In this document: piece by piece, positions 1 to 12,600 of the stretch | Layout: each line of letters opens with the position of its first letter | How positions within the stretch are numbered: the stretch's first letter is position 1 | Source: Galbula dea | Lineage: Eukaryota > Chordata > Aves > Piciformes > Galbulidae | Direction: 5' to 3' | Assembly (NCBI GenBank): GCA_013399015.1 | Contig: VWZX01004666.1 | Location: 6,044,979 to 6,108,978, forward strand | Length of the DNA: 64,000 nt | Position numbers and translations under genes: made by a program | Notes under the pieces: model-generated | The model's input: only the letters and a program-made list of their open reading frames with translations | Databases searched by the model: none | What the model was told of the DNA's origin: nothing

Positions 1-271
1 GTTGCTTCAGCAGCACTAGCAAGGCCAGGAGGCACAGCGTGGTGCCCACTGCCAGCCGCCACTCCCCAGACCGGCTGCTAGTGCTGTACAATAGGATGAT
101 GCCGCCGATCCCACAAGCCAGGATCAGCACCACAGCCATCCCGTAACACAGGATGGATTTCTTGGGGTCCTGGAACCACCAGAGCTCCACATGCTCCTCC
201 AAGATGTTCCTCTGGATGTGGTCTGCATCTGCAGGAGTGCGGGGGCTGCTCAGTTCTGCCAGCTCCGGCAT
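1..271 (-). CDS. TMEM125: TMEM125, N-terminal 90 residues (runs off the left edge)
   Basis: The reverse strand opens with ATG at 271 and reads without a stop to base 1, giving 90 codons plus one base. The predicted protein has a hydrophilic start (about residues 1-38, containing HVELWW near 27-32). A first membrane segment follows at about 42-63, then the conserved loop STSSRSGEWRLA (63-74), then a second membrane segment at about 73-89. This matches TMEM125, a small multi-pass membrane protein of unknown biochemical role. In human it lies just beyond the 3' end of CFAP57 on the same strand, which is the arrangement here. The remaining membrane segments are outside the window. A CACCCAG about 10 bases before the ATG could be a 3' splice site for a 5' UTR intron, which is inference. 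Identity is from family recall plus synteny. Confidence 0.88.
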   Translation of the reverse strand, partial: MPELAELSSPRTPADADHIQRNILEEHVELWWFQDPKKSILCYGMAVVLILACGIGGIILLYSTSSRSGEWRLAVGTTLCLLALLVLLKQ

Positions 272-3200
272 TGTGGGCAGCTGGGTGTGGAGGTCACAGT
301 GGTGTGGTTGCACAGAAGAATCTATATCCTTACAGCAAAGTGGAGGGCCAACGCAGCAGCAGCTATGAAGGCAGCTGCATTTCTCAAGCGGAGATGCCTC
401 TCTCTCATTCTTTGGAGTCTAGTGGAGCTCCCTTCTGCAGCAGTGCCACCTGGAGAGCTATGATCCACGCACTGGGGCTGAGCCCACCCCCAAGTCAGGG
501 CTGCAGGACATGGTGGAGCATCCCCACCACAGGACCAAAAGTGAACAATCAGGGCTCCATCCTTCCTTCCCTGTGTCTTTCATCTGAAAGAGTCAAGAAG
601 AGAAGATATCATTAAACAGAGACCCTGCTCCCCTCTACCAAACAATCCTGTGGCAAACCCTGGGCTTTTGGCTGGCCTGCATACCTTCCCTTACCTCCCT
701 CACAAAAGTTTTGTGTGTTGCAGCACAGATCAGCCACGCACATCTTTCCCAGGAGACCCCCATGCACTGCAGAAGGACACTGGCCTGCCCCAAGGGTGAG
801 TCTCCTGCCTCCCCAGTCCCATCTACTCGGCTCAGAGGCTACCGGCACATAGCTGCCTGCTAGACTCTGCCCGCAGCTGGTGCTGGCATCAGGGCAGGGA
901 CCAGGGACAGAGCAGAGGCAGGTCCCTCCTGGGATAAAGCCCCATTCACAGCTCTGGCTTCACATGTTCCCTCATCAGCATCAGCCTCTTGTCACCAACT
1001 GGCTCTGCTGCCCAGAATGACAGCAGGAGGTGGGGGTCAGGACTGAGGCTTAACCCTTCCAGTCCAGTTGCTGAAAGAGCAACAGCTGCCCTTGCTACAT
1101 ATTCTCAGCCCTGTCCCTACCCCTGCACTACCAGTGGTTCCATCTCCCAAGTTCCATATAGAAATATGATGGTTACATCTTCACTTGTTTCAGCATTTCC
1201 CTGGAAAGAGCCACCAAACAGCTGGGATCTGGCACCCTACAATTTTGCTCTTCTCTCTGCTAGCTCCTAAGACACTTCACCTTACTGGAGGGGAGCAGGT
1301 AAAGGGCAGCAGTGACTGCAGCATGGAGGCAGGTTTCGTGGTGCTGTGCTTAGCTGGGCTTCCCTCACCACAGCGCCTTGACTCAAACCCAAGCCCAGCT
1401 TCCCAACCTCATCATCTCCCCAGTGTCCTGGCACCCCTCAGTGCTTCTCTGGGTATAGTTTTAAACCAAGAGTAGAAACCACTTGCCTTTCTCTCACATA
1501 ATATCCTGCACCAGCATGTGAGTGCTCTGACTGGTCACACAGGACCAGAGGACTCACCAGCATGGCTAGTACTGAAAACAAGGGAGGCATTGGACAGGAT
1601 AGTGAGGGAGTATCTCAGGTATGGCAGAGCCCTTGAGAGACGGGGCAGAACTTGGAGACCTACAAACTGCCTTCCTGGCCACCTTGCAGATAGGACAACA
1701 TACCCTTTGCCATCAAGGGCACACAGACCCAAAATGCTCAAGAGTCTTGCAGTAGCCCCTGGCACGGACAGGAATTGATACAGATTCCCTGTGTCAGCGC
1801 TGTGTCACTTCTCCCAGGAAAAAGGAATACACACAGCATTCTGTCTACTAGAAATGGCTCTCCAGGAGCCAGTGAGTCCAAACCAAACAAAATCCCTTTG
1901 TCTTTGTGACCTGCTCCACATGGCTACGGGGCTCTGGGCTCATAATGGATGGGTGGGGACGATTTGTGACCTCCATGCACGGCAGCCCTGCACATACTAG
2001 GAATCTTTCCTTCCACAGCAGTCCCTCTCCTCATTCTCCACAGACTGCATCCACTGATGGTAATACCTTTGCTACCAGCAAACTCCTCACAATCCTCCTC
2101 TGCTGGGAACAAGCCAGTGTGGGGTGGGGGAAGAGGGAGGACAATAGTGTTGGGAGTGCCTGAACCAGACACTGCCTGACAGTGTCAGGCCAAGCTCCTC
2201 CTGAGTCACTCCCCGGCTGTGATGGAGCATGAAGTCACTTTGGACGTGGCTCCAGGCATGCTGCCAGCTGGAAGCACATGTCCAGGAAGTCTGTAACCAC
2301 TGTGGGTTTGCAGGCCCATGACCCATTGCGCCGGGCGAGCAGTGCACTGTGCTGTTTCCCTGCACAGCTACTGGTGCTTGTATTGCCTGGGCTGGGACAC
2401 AGAAACCCAGGCTCCAGAGGGTACGCTTGCCTGGAGGCCCATAGGAGATCGGCAGCTCCTGGCTAGAGCCAGAAAAATCAGAAAGCATCAATTAGAAAGA
2501 AAAAAAGTTTTGTTTGAGCATGTTGATTTGTGGCTGATGGGACACACTTCAATTCTGCATGAGACATCAGATACCTTGTCTGCATGTGCCCAGGGCATGG
2601 CTTCCTTAGAAGGTGAGACTGTCATGAGGCACTTTCAAAGCAGAGGGGTGAGAAGACATTCAGCTTGGTGATGTTTCCCCATCCTATTCAAACCAGCTTA
2701 GTGCTAAGCACTACTTCCTCCTACCTTTCCTTCTCCAAGCACAGAGGTGCCTTATCTCCTCTTCACCAGCACACGGGTGAGTCTCGTAGATAGCTGGTTT
2801 GTAGATTAGACAGAGATTTTGGACTAAGAAAACAAAGCTTGGAGAAGTGCAAAGTCTGTGTCGTTCTGCTGCTTGACTGAAGTTGTGCACACAAGATGCG
2901 AGTCAAACAGTAAGGAAAAAAACCACAACAGTACAAACCACAAGGAGAGAGAATGCAACCAAAAATCAAGCTATGGCACTGCATTCTCACATTGCTTTTA
3001 AAAATTTACCCATTTTAATTTTGATTTGCTCAGAAAAAGGTCAGGGAGCAAGATAAAACTGTTAGAGAATCTAGCTCTAGAACAAATAAGGTGTGACCTC
3101 TATGAGCATGTATTTCCCAGTGCTATAATAACTTCTATTAAACAAAGGAATTGGACAGGCAAAGTCTTTAATTGAAGTGTCTCTGTGTTTCCTTGTGTCT

Positions 3201-3309
3201 CTTTGAAAATATTCTGTGAATATAATCCTTTGTTCTATAAGCATTCATGCTTGCTTGGGCTTTTCTAGACTGCAAGGGTTTGTGCGGCTAAAACCAGTAT
3301 TTTTACTGG
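272..3309. other. Intergenic / upstream of TMEM125, no gene seen
   Basis: This stretch upstream of TMEM125 is moderately GC-rich between about 1.5 and 2.5 kb. It has several short open frames on both strands, but none shows a recognisable domain, splice-border support or a family match. It probably contains the TMEM125 promoter and any 5' UTR exons, but I could not place them. Confidence 0.5.
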
Positions 3310-3660
3310 AAGCACAGAATAATTCAGGTGGGATGAGACTCTGTGAAGTCACCTGGTCCATCTACCTGCTTAAAGCAGAGATAACCTCAAAATCAGACTG
3401 ACTAGCTCAGGGCCCCAGTCACTCAGGTTTTGGATACTGCCAAGAATGGAGGATCCACAGACCCTCTAGGATCATTCCAGTGTTTAACCATCCTCACCCT
3501 GAATAAATTTTTCCTTAAATCTAACTACAGGTTCCCATTCCTGAGCATGGTTGCATTGCCTCCCATCCTCTTAAGAAAGACCTCATTGTCTTTATACATT
3601 AAACCAAAGCAGCCCTATCCTGCCTGGGCTGTCACCCACTATCCCTTGGAGAAGGGATGA
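3310..3660 (-). mobile_element. CR1 LINE 3' fragment, antisense
   Basis: The plus strand reads as a reversed CR1 3' end. It begins near AGAATAATTCAGG and GTCACCTGGTCCATC, passes through GTTTAACCATCCTCACCCTG, and continues to the region around 3650. This is the order seen in antisense CR1 tails in birds. The copy is diverged and 5'-truncated, with no intact coding region. Confidence 0.75.
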
Positions 3661-4883
3661 AATTAGATCTCACAGCAACTTTTCTGATCTGGTTTCTTGA
3701 CATTATTTTCTTGGCATCACTTTGCCCAGATCAGATTGAGAGAAAGGAAGGGCTCTGGATCCCATATCCCTGCTCTGCCATGAGGGAGGAGGATAGCCTT
3801 TCCACAGCAGTTGCCCATTCTATACCTCCTTTTGGACTACCTGGTCCCATTGGTCTGGGACAGACCACAACACAGACCCTGTGGGAGCTTAAGCCAGATT
3901 AACCAGTTTGATATTGGGTATCTCAGCTCATTAATCTCTACTATTTACTTGCTACTGAACCCAGTACCTTCAGTGCTCCCATCTTTGTATGCAAGAGAAA
4001 AAGGAGGAGAGGAGCAGGCCAGCCACACAATGCTTTCTGACTGAAGGTTGCACTTCAGGGAAAAACTGACAGGCTGTCATTCCCCACTGCTGGCTGTCAG
4101 CTGGGGATGAAGAACAGGAACGGACTGGGAATGCAGGAAAACAATAATGTTCATGCTTTTCTTTTTCATTGTGTGGTGCTTTTTTGTGGTGTTGTGTTTG
4201 TTTTTTTTTCTTTCTCCCCCCTCCTACTCTGACAAAATTTAACTGGGAATTGAGGGTAATCAGTTGGTTTCTGGCCACTCCTGGCTGCAGGTGCCTGCTG
4301 ACTGCCTGGGAATAGTATACGAATTAATTTATTTACTTACAGACTTGTCTGGCTGATATCTCACAAACAGGCCACAGACTGTATGTTAATTAACACTTTC
4401 ATTTCAGAGCCACATACAACTTGGCTCTTAAAACACTCCTCACTTCCCTCCTCTACCTAAACCCAGGGTACACCATGAGACTTTGCTTACCCACAGCATT
4501 TAGGAAGGGAAGCCTGAAGATGAGATAGGCTCTTGCAGCACATCCAGCCTTGAAAGGGTTTTATGTAGCTGTATGAACCTTGTGAGCATTGAAGACACCA
4601 GATGAGTCCAACAAAATTTGCTGTAAAAGAACAATACATAAAATTATTTGCATGAGCCATCTAGATGACAGCCAATAGAGCCTCATGATCTCAAACTGAT
4701 ACAAGCCACTCCTTCCCCTGCTTCTGCAGTCCATCACAGCTAATTTACTACTTGGCTAGTCTGGCCACAGCATGTTTGCGATGGAATTGCCACCACTCTG
4801 TGCCTCACAGAAACCTCTAGTCCACAATATGCATAAATATTTTCCCATCCTTTAATGTAATTTTTCCAATTTCAAATACTTTA

Positions 4884-5095
4884 GGAAGTATTCTTTCCCC
4901 AAGAGGGTGGTCATTTCTTTACCAACAGGGTGGTTGGACCTTGGAACAGGCTTCCTGGAGAGGTGATCGATGCCCCAAGACTGACAGTATTTAAGAGGCA
5001 TTTGGACAATGACTCTGAAATAACATAGTTTAACTTGGTCAGCTCTGAATTCTTGTAGGTCCCTTCCAACTGAAATAAGTCTAGTCTAGTCTATC
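4884..5095 (+). mobile_element. CR1 LINE 3' tail, left arm of an inverted pair
   Basis: This is a sense CR1 3' end. Phrases such as ACAGGGTGGTTGGACCTTGG, GGAACAGGCTTCCTGGAGAG and AAGAGGCATTTGGACAATG are followed by GGTCCCTTCCAACTGAAAT. The 3' end lies near 5095, beside a nearly complementary copy in the opposite direction, giving a long inverted repeat. Confidence 0.8.
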
Positions 5096-5099
5096 CTAT

Positions 5100-5318
5100 T
5101 CTCTGCATTCTATTTCAGTTGGAAGGGTTCTGAACGGATCATCTAGTCTAACTGTCTGACCACTTCAGGGCTGAACAACAGTTAAAGCTTGCTGTTAAGG
5201 GCATTGTCCAAATGCCTCTTAACACTGACAGGCTTGGGGGCATTGATCACCTCTCCAGGAAGCCTGTTCCAGGGTTTGACCACCCTGTTGGTAAAGAAAC
5301 GCTTCCTAAGCATATTCT
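5100..5318 (-). mobile_element. CR1 LINE 3' tail, right arm of an inverted pair
   Basis: This is an antisense CR1 3' end that starts with TTTCAGTTGGAAGGGTTCTG. It then carries the reverse complement of the same phrases seen in the left arm (CAAATGCCTCTTAA, CTCTCCAGGAAGCCTGTTCC, CCACCCTGTTGGTAAAGAAA). The two tails meet almost end to end. Confidence 0.8.
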
Positions 5319-5329
5319 ATTCTAACTCC

Positions 5330-8300
5330 CCAATAGGCTCAAAGAGAATGAAGCTAATTTATCTTGTTTTATGTCTGAACTACTGCTAATACACAAATCA
5401 GAAGCTCTGAACATCATGGTGGCTCAAGGCACAGCTGTGCCCCTGGGAGCAGGGGATGCTGCTGCCCAGGGACATCTGAGGAGGTCCCTTCTCTTCTCCT
5501 GGGAACTCGTGAGTGGAGATAGAGGAACCTGTGGGGAATAGGTGTAATGGGGCTTTTATATGGCATCTGTCTACCTCAGACAAAATCCTAGCAAGAGATC
5601 TACACTCTTTTGGCTGGTACATCAACCACCAAATCCCAATGTTCCTTCTTTCCAGGAGTGCTCAAAATCCAGGCAAACCTATGCTGTCTAATGTGTGTCT
5701 CTGGGGACAGCCCATCCTGTCTACTCTGCCAGAGGGATAATGCTTTCCCAGATGAGCATCTGTCCCACCAGCACTCCTGCCACCAGACATCATTTGAGAA
5801 ACCTCAGGGAAGCCTGGGTGATGGTGGACTGTCTCTTCCTTTCACCAAGCCTAGTAGCTCCAAGGGCATGGATGGCAGAGGGGGTTTTTTTAACAGTGTG
5901 AGTGCGCACCTTTTTTACGGAAATCTAGATAGCTTTGGCATGCTCCATCACAAAGTTTCATGCTCCTGTTTCTCTCTGTATGTGTAACAGGCACCCATCA
6001 CCCTGGCCTCACAGAGCATGTCCTGATGCACCTACGCTGAGGGAGGTCTGGGAGTCCTGAAGCAACAAGGAACTCCTGAGCCTTATGTGCCAAGAGGAAA
6101 CACGACAGCTGAAAGAAGAAATGACGTTTAGGCAAAAGGCAGGATCTCTTAAGAAGTATGTCTGAAGCAGCCCTCAAAGCTGCCAGGAGCTACTGATGAA
6201 GCATGGTCCCAGGGAAGAGAGCTCACTCACCTGCAGCAGAAGCTGCCCACACACGACAGCCCAGCACTGTTCCCTGCTCCCAGCTGGCAGCAATGGTTCT
6301 TCCTGGCTTTCCTTCTACTGGATCGAGATAATGAAGGAGCTCACAGGGAAAATATCTTCCCTTCCTCCAACAACTCCCTGCCAAGGAACAGGTGCTCCTG
6401 CCGGCTCTCTTCCTGGTGCAGCGCGGGCAGCACTGGCAATAGGCTGCAAGCCCTCACCTCTCGCCCAGGCAGGTGCATTCCCCAGAAGGGAGGTGTCTAA
6501 GCAAACCTGCTGCTGGCTTTGGAGAGGCTCCAGAGCTGCGTCGGTGTGCAGGCATTACCCCTCCCTCCTTTCCCAGGCAGGATCTGGCCACGCACCGATC
6601 CTGGAAGGTGGCTCATTTCCTCCCAGCTGGAGGTGAAGGGCCACGGAGCACCTTCTAGGCAGCAGGTGAGAGGAAGCCTGGAGCCAGGCTGGCAAAGCTA
6701 GGGACAATTTGACACATTCAGCAAGTATTTGGTATTATGTGGTACTAAAAAAAATAGCTTCTGAACTACTGTAAAGGCTAGGACCATCTGGTCACACAAG
6801 GACTGGATCTTTGTCTGGCATTAGTCCAGGCAGGCACTTAAATAAGGCATTGTGATGTCATCTCCACATCGTCAGGCAGCCACAGTACCTCCCTCCCTGC
6901 ATCAGCTGAGCTTACCATGCTGCAGAAAGAGCTAACTTCCTGATAATCTAGTGGAAAGAAAAGGGTGAGGATTTTGAGAGGAGCTAGGGAAACAGAAAAG
7001 GGCGCATTTGTGAGAGGAAGAGAAAAAAGGGAGTAGCATGTATGTTGAAGTCAGCATGGAAGTGGGACTCCCAGACTGAGTGCATGCCCCCTCCTTTGTT
7101 GCTGGGCTTAATGACAGCAGAGGGAATCTCTACTGTGAGTCTAAGCAGCTTGAAAATCTTTTGGGAGATGTAGGAAGAACAAGGCTGAACAATAGCTCTT
7201 GCCTGACTAATGGAAAGGGAGGCTCAGTTATTAAATCGCATGCTAGTTTTTTAGCAGGCTATGAGAAGGCAGACTTAAGATATGCCAATACAATAGACAC
7301 TGATTAGTGTGACAGCTTCAGGAGTTTGTCTGAGTAAAATCTGACAGATCTTCTGAAACACCTGAGAAGCATCATATGTCCAGTGGGTGTTGTCCTTAGC
7401 TAAAACAACAAATGGGATATGGTGGATTGCTCTGTACAATCACCCTTGAACAATGAGCTTGCCCCTACTCAGAAAAACCTTGTCTTGTAGTTGGGCCAGT
7501 TAGAAAACACATCATCCAAGGGGAAACCTTTTACAGTTTTAAAGATAGCCATATATACACTTTAAAAAGTGGGCTATAACTTTACAAGAGCATGAGATGC
7601 TTCTCAGCTCCTTTAAAGAGGTACCAAGAGGAGAAACAGACAATGCAGACCAAGAGAGGATGAAAGCAGAAGGTGTCTTTGCATTGTGAGAGAATTCAGA
7701 AGACCTTTAGTACAAAACCATAATCCAATTACAGCTTAATTCTGGAAACATTTCTACAGCACTTGCTTGGGAGATTGACCTTGGTGTAGTTTTTCCAGTA
7801 CAGAGGGGGCTTGTGTATCAATTTTACTTCCAGTAGGTCTCTGATAAAACTCAGTTGTGATACTCTGCCATGCCTTTTAGTGTTCTCCCTTACAATGTTT
7901 TAGCTGCCTTTTAGCCAGTAAGATCAAGTTCAAAATCCTCTTGAACCTAGTTTGCCAGCTGTCTACCTAGGCTTCAACTGACAGGCCTTTAAAATCTTTC
8001 TAAGGAGTGTGACACAAGGGCATACTTTTAAGCATATTAATCACCACTTAGAAATAATTCTTCACCTGTATATGCTTCTTCCTCTTATTAGGACAGGGTT
8101 CTTTTTTTTTCAGAAGGATTGATTCCATTTCTCTAAACTGCATCTATTTAAGCAGTGGCTTCTACGACTCAATTTATTCTGACAGAGAGAGGGGAAAATT
8201 ATACCACACAGGAGTCTAGCAAATTAAAATGGGTGTGTTCTGAAGATTTGTGAGGGAACTAGTTTCTAAAATATTTGCTAATTACATTAATTACATCCTC

Positions 8301-9400
8301 TTTCTGTACAGGAAGTAGCAAGATGATTATATGGGGAGGGAGGAACAAAGAGTGTTAAGCTAACACATTAACAGACCAATTCCATCATAAGGCTGTCCTT
8401 TTGTTTCTGTGAAACCTATGCTTCATACAGGTTAAAGTTTCAAAATCAGAAAAGTAAGACTAAAGAATCTTAACTCCACATCCATGGACAAAGCACTCAA
8501 CTGTACGCTCCCAGGTCACAGGAGCTCATGGGACCATCTATTTTGCTATGGTGTTAGCTGGAAACGAGTCTAGTACCCCTAATTGTAATACAGCTTACAT
8601 GTTATCCAGCCTTGGCACCACCATCTTCTGTATAATATTACTAGTGGTATCACATTTCTACAATTCAGGATGGAAATGGAAACAGTGATGTACTGGCTGT
8701 TGTAATACCATGTAGTTCCATGCTCAATCGGTAGTTTAAACTTCTGATGTATGTAAAGCATTCCTCAGTGAGAGTGTCACGACAAATAATGAAAAATCTA
8801 CTTTCCCCACTCTCCATTATTGAATAAATTACTTCCTGCCTTTTTCTATACATAAGTAATTTGCAGAGTGACTTTTAAGGAGAATTTCACTGAAAAATTG
8901 AACTGATGGGATTGCAGAAGTTGGAAAAAAAACAAGCAAAGATTTATTTATCAAAGTTACAGGAGAGTTATGACATAAGGTTTGAACTTTATTGCAGATT
9001 TCAGAGTCCTTTTTTGTCCTGCTGAAATGACTGTAACACATGAGACAACACATCTCTAGACAGGAGGCAGAGGCTTGTGTAAGGACTTTAGCTTTGGTGT
9101 GCTGACTCAAAGGTTTCCCTCACAAGGTAATTGATTTTTAGTCTGTGACTGGATACCTGCTGGGAATAACTTTGACATGTTTTAGGCGCAGGCAGCCCTT
9201 TGTATGGACACCGGCAACTCAGTTGTGGAAAATAAAAGATGTTGATAACTGCAGAACCATGATACCAAATTAAAACTCTAGCAGAAAAGGCTTACAGAGT
9301 TTGACCAGCTCTTCTGAACTAGGACACATTATTTTTCAAGAGAAGGGTGCTTATCTTCCCTAACATGAAGACACAAAGATCAGTTTTGCACTAACACAGA
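5330..9400. other. Intergenic between TMEM125 and the 3' end of CFAP57
   Basis: No supported gene was found. A modestly GC-rich patch lies at about 6.2-6.7 kb. The rest is AT-rich, with short runs of T and A. Short open frames here lack splice borders and family similarity. Confidence 0.5.
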
Positions 9401-9412
9401 TTTATTTTTATT
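9401..9412 (-). terminator. CFAP57: Poly(A) signals of CFAP57
   Basis: Two adjacent AATAAA hexamers occur on the minus strand (seen as TTTATT at 9401-9406 and 9407-9412). They lie about 250 bases past the CFAP57 stop codon at 9658-9660 and are the most likely cleavage signals for this gene. The choice is inference from position and motif. Confidence 0.55.
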
Positions 9413-9657
9413 TTCTCCCGTAGGCCTCATGGAGAGGGGATATTCCAGGAAAGTAGAAGGTTGCTGCCTTGTGTTCAAAGCAGTCAATGATGCACAAATG
9501 TTTCTAGAGCAAGAGCACAGGATCATGGAAGTTTAATCTATGATGCTGCATTTCTCATCTTGCCAGGAGAATAAAATAATGTCAAGCATCCTTGAACCAC
9601 ATCTCCGTTGCTGTGTCTTGTGGCTTCTCTCCAGATTCAGCTTGGGAAGATCTCAGA

Positions 9658-12600
9658 TTAAGAATGGCTGAATGACAAGGACTTGCCCTTCTCCTGGATT
9701 TGGCCTCGCAGATACTGAATTTCTTCCTGCTGCATTTCTATGATTTTCTCACTTTCTTTCTCTGCATTCAACCTTAGGACAGCTGGGCAAGACAGTGGTT
9801 CATTGGAGGGAGCTAGAAGATAAAATCAGAGAGGACAAAGCAGAGTAACAAAGGCCCAGCTTGCAGATTTCTTTGGCATGAACAAGGAAAGACATCTTTC
9901 AGGGCTGAAGGAGTAAATGGGAAGATGCTGCAGTATCCAGCAGCTTCTACAACTAACATTACAATATAGCAGGTACCACTAGGCAGACAAACTGGAAGGA
10001 TGTGGAAAGAGTAATGGAATTGTTCACCAAGGACAAAAAGGGCATCTGGAAGGAGTACTGACAATTTAGAAAGCATACAAGAAGTACTATTCACCTGTGT
10101 CTTTAATTCCTTGTTTTTTCTTGGTTAATTTCAGTGCTGACTGGAGGTCATGTACCTGGGTACGGGCCACCTTCAGTTCTTGTCGCAAGTCATTAATTTC
10201 CTTAATCAGACTCATGTTTTCCTGCAAAACCAATGTGCCCTATGAGAAAATGCACACGTTCTATCTGGCTCAGCAGTATGTATCTTCATGTTACCGGAGA
10301 GGACACTGGATGGTATAGAATCAGTATCACGAGCACAAGATACAGGGAAATCACTACAGTACACAACATTTCAGACAAGATCCTGGTAGATTTGACACAA
10401 AACATGACAGCATTCAAACGATGTTAGTTCAATAAGCTAGTATTTGTTCTGTTTTCTGACTGCTGCTGCACTCCAAGGTATCATCTTCCTTGCCAATTCC
10501 ACGGGGAAGTTCAGGTCCCTTCCTGGACTGATCCAATTAATTCAGAATTAATATGAAGAATTCCCATGTCTCCCACCGGTGTATATTACTTTGCTTTCAT
10601 TTGCCACTATGTGTCTGTTCACTTAAGTTATCTATATCTCCTTGAAGTTCTTCAAAACCTTCTTCATTTGTTATGACCGTTAATGCTTTCCAACATCCCT
10701 TCCAAATTATTAAGAGACATATATAGCATGTATAGTTGAAGGGTCAAAAAGAATCTCCAGCCTTCCTTGGATATGGAGGGAGACATTATCACAAAGGATG
10801 AGGAAAAGGGTGAGGAACTTTCTTTGCTCTCCAAGACACTCTCCATCATTTTTTATGAAGTCCTGGATAACTGGTGAGGTCCCAGTTGACTGAAATTTAG
10901 CAAATATGACACTCATCTACAAGAAGGGTTGAAAGGAGGATCCTAGTAACTACAGGTCTGTCAGCCTGACCTCAGTGCCGAAGAAGGTTATGGAGCAGAT
11001 CATCTTGAGTGCAATCACATGGGCATGTGCAGGACAGTCAGGGTACGAGGCCCAGCCAGCATAGGTTCATGAAAGGCCCATACTGTTGTTGCTGAAGTCT
11101 TTGAATCTGTTGCAACAATTCACTTGTACTTTGACAACTCATTCAGCAAGATGCTTTGTGGTAGGCTATCAAAAAATTAGAGGGTTCAACTTTTATGGGT
11201 TGAAAACTGACTGAAAAAAGTGTAAGATTAATACATGGCTAACTTTTCCTCAAAACAGCATGTTAGAAGTAGGTATCTCCTCAAAACAGCATGTTAGCAG
11301 CAGGTATCTCAAGTCTCCATATAGAATCATTAAGTTTGGAGAGACCTCCAAGATCATTAGCCCAACCTAACACTGCTGAGTCCATCACTAAACCACATCC
11401 CTAAGTGCCACATTATACATTTTCTAACACTTCCAGGGATGATGATTCTACCACTTTCCTGAGCAGCCTCTTCCAATGCTTAACCACTCTATGAAGAAAT
11501 TTTTTCCTAATATCCTATGTAAATCTTCCCTGGTGCAACTTGAGGCCCTTTTCTCTCATCCTGTTGCTTGTTACCTGGGAGAAGAGATTGACCCTCACCT
11601 CATTACAACTTCCTTTCAGGGAGTTGTAGAAAGCAACATGGTCTCCCCTCAGCCTCCTCCTCTCCAGGCTAAACAATCCCAGTTCCCTCAGCTGCTCCTT
11701 TTAAGATTTGTGCTCTAGATCTTTCACCAGTGAAGGATGATAAAACTCATGATTCAGAAAATGGAGCACCATTAACTAAATGTGTCTTTTCTGACTTCAA
11801 GACAAGGAGAATTGTATATATGCCTTTTACAAAGACAGTGAAATACCTTATCACATCAACAGCTAGTGCAAATGTTATACAGCTGCCATCATATTTGAAT
11901 CAAGAATAGCAACAATTTTAGCTACCTGGGGTGTTTTTTTTAGAAATTTTGGAACACAGCACCATTACAGCCCCTGGAACTTCCTAATAAATTACAGAAT
12001 TTAAAAAAAACCATATGGCCAAAAGGCTTGCTTTGGGTACCTCACATAATATCAGTCACAAGCAGCAGAGAACCTACTAAAACAAAAGCAGATGAGAATA
12101 AGGATTAATTATATTTTCCTATGAAAAAGGTGTCTTCAAATCTTGATTTTTTCTTTTTAATTATATTTTGGCTGATGGAGATAATGATGTTGCCATAAGG
12201 GATTTATACAGGGCATATGATTCAGTTCTTACAGTATAGTTATAAAGCATTGCCACTCCACAACTGAAAACTACTTAGTAACAAATACAACGCTTACTGC
12301 AATTATCTGTACGCTGACGCACTCAAGGAGTTCAAGCTGGCAGCAATAACTTAAGGTGCATATGCATGGCAAGACTCTCAATATTTACACTAAGACAAGT
12401 ACACCAACTGTGCTTTAGTTTGCCTTCAGCTGCAAGTCACTGACTGGAGCAAGATTGTGTGATGTGTTAAAAGTGTGAACTTGTTGAGCAAGAACAGTTA
12501 TTCTTGCTGCAGTTGTGTTGGGCTCTAAATGCAGCGTGAGTTGGTGAGCTCAGGCAGCTGGCTCTGGAACCATAGTATTTTTTTGACTCTGACTTGTTTA

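Noticed and set aside
12487..12508. Hairpin AGCAAGAA / TTCTTGCT with a 6-base loop
   Set aside because: An 8-base stem alone in an AT-rich intron is expected by chance over tens of kilobases; no tRNA or microRNA precursor shape.
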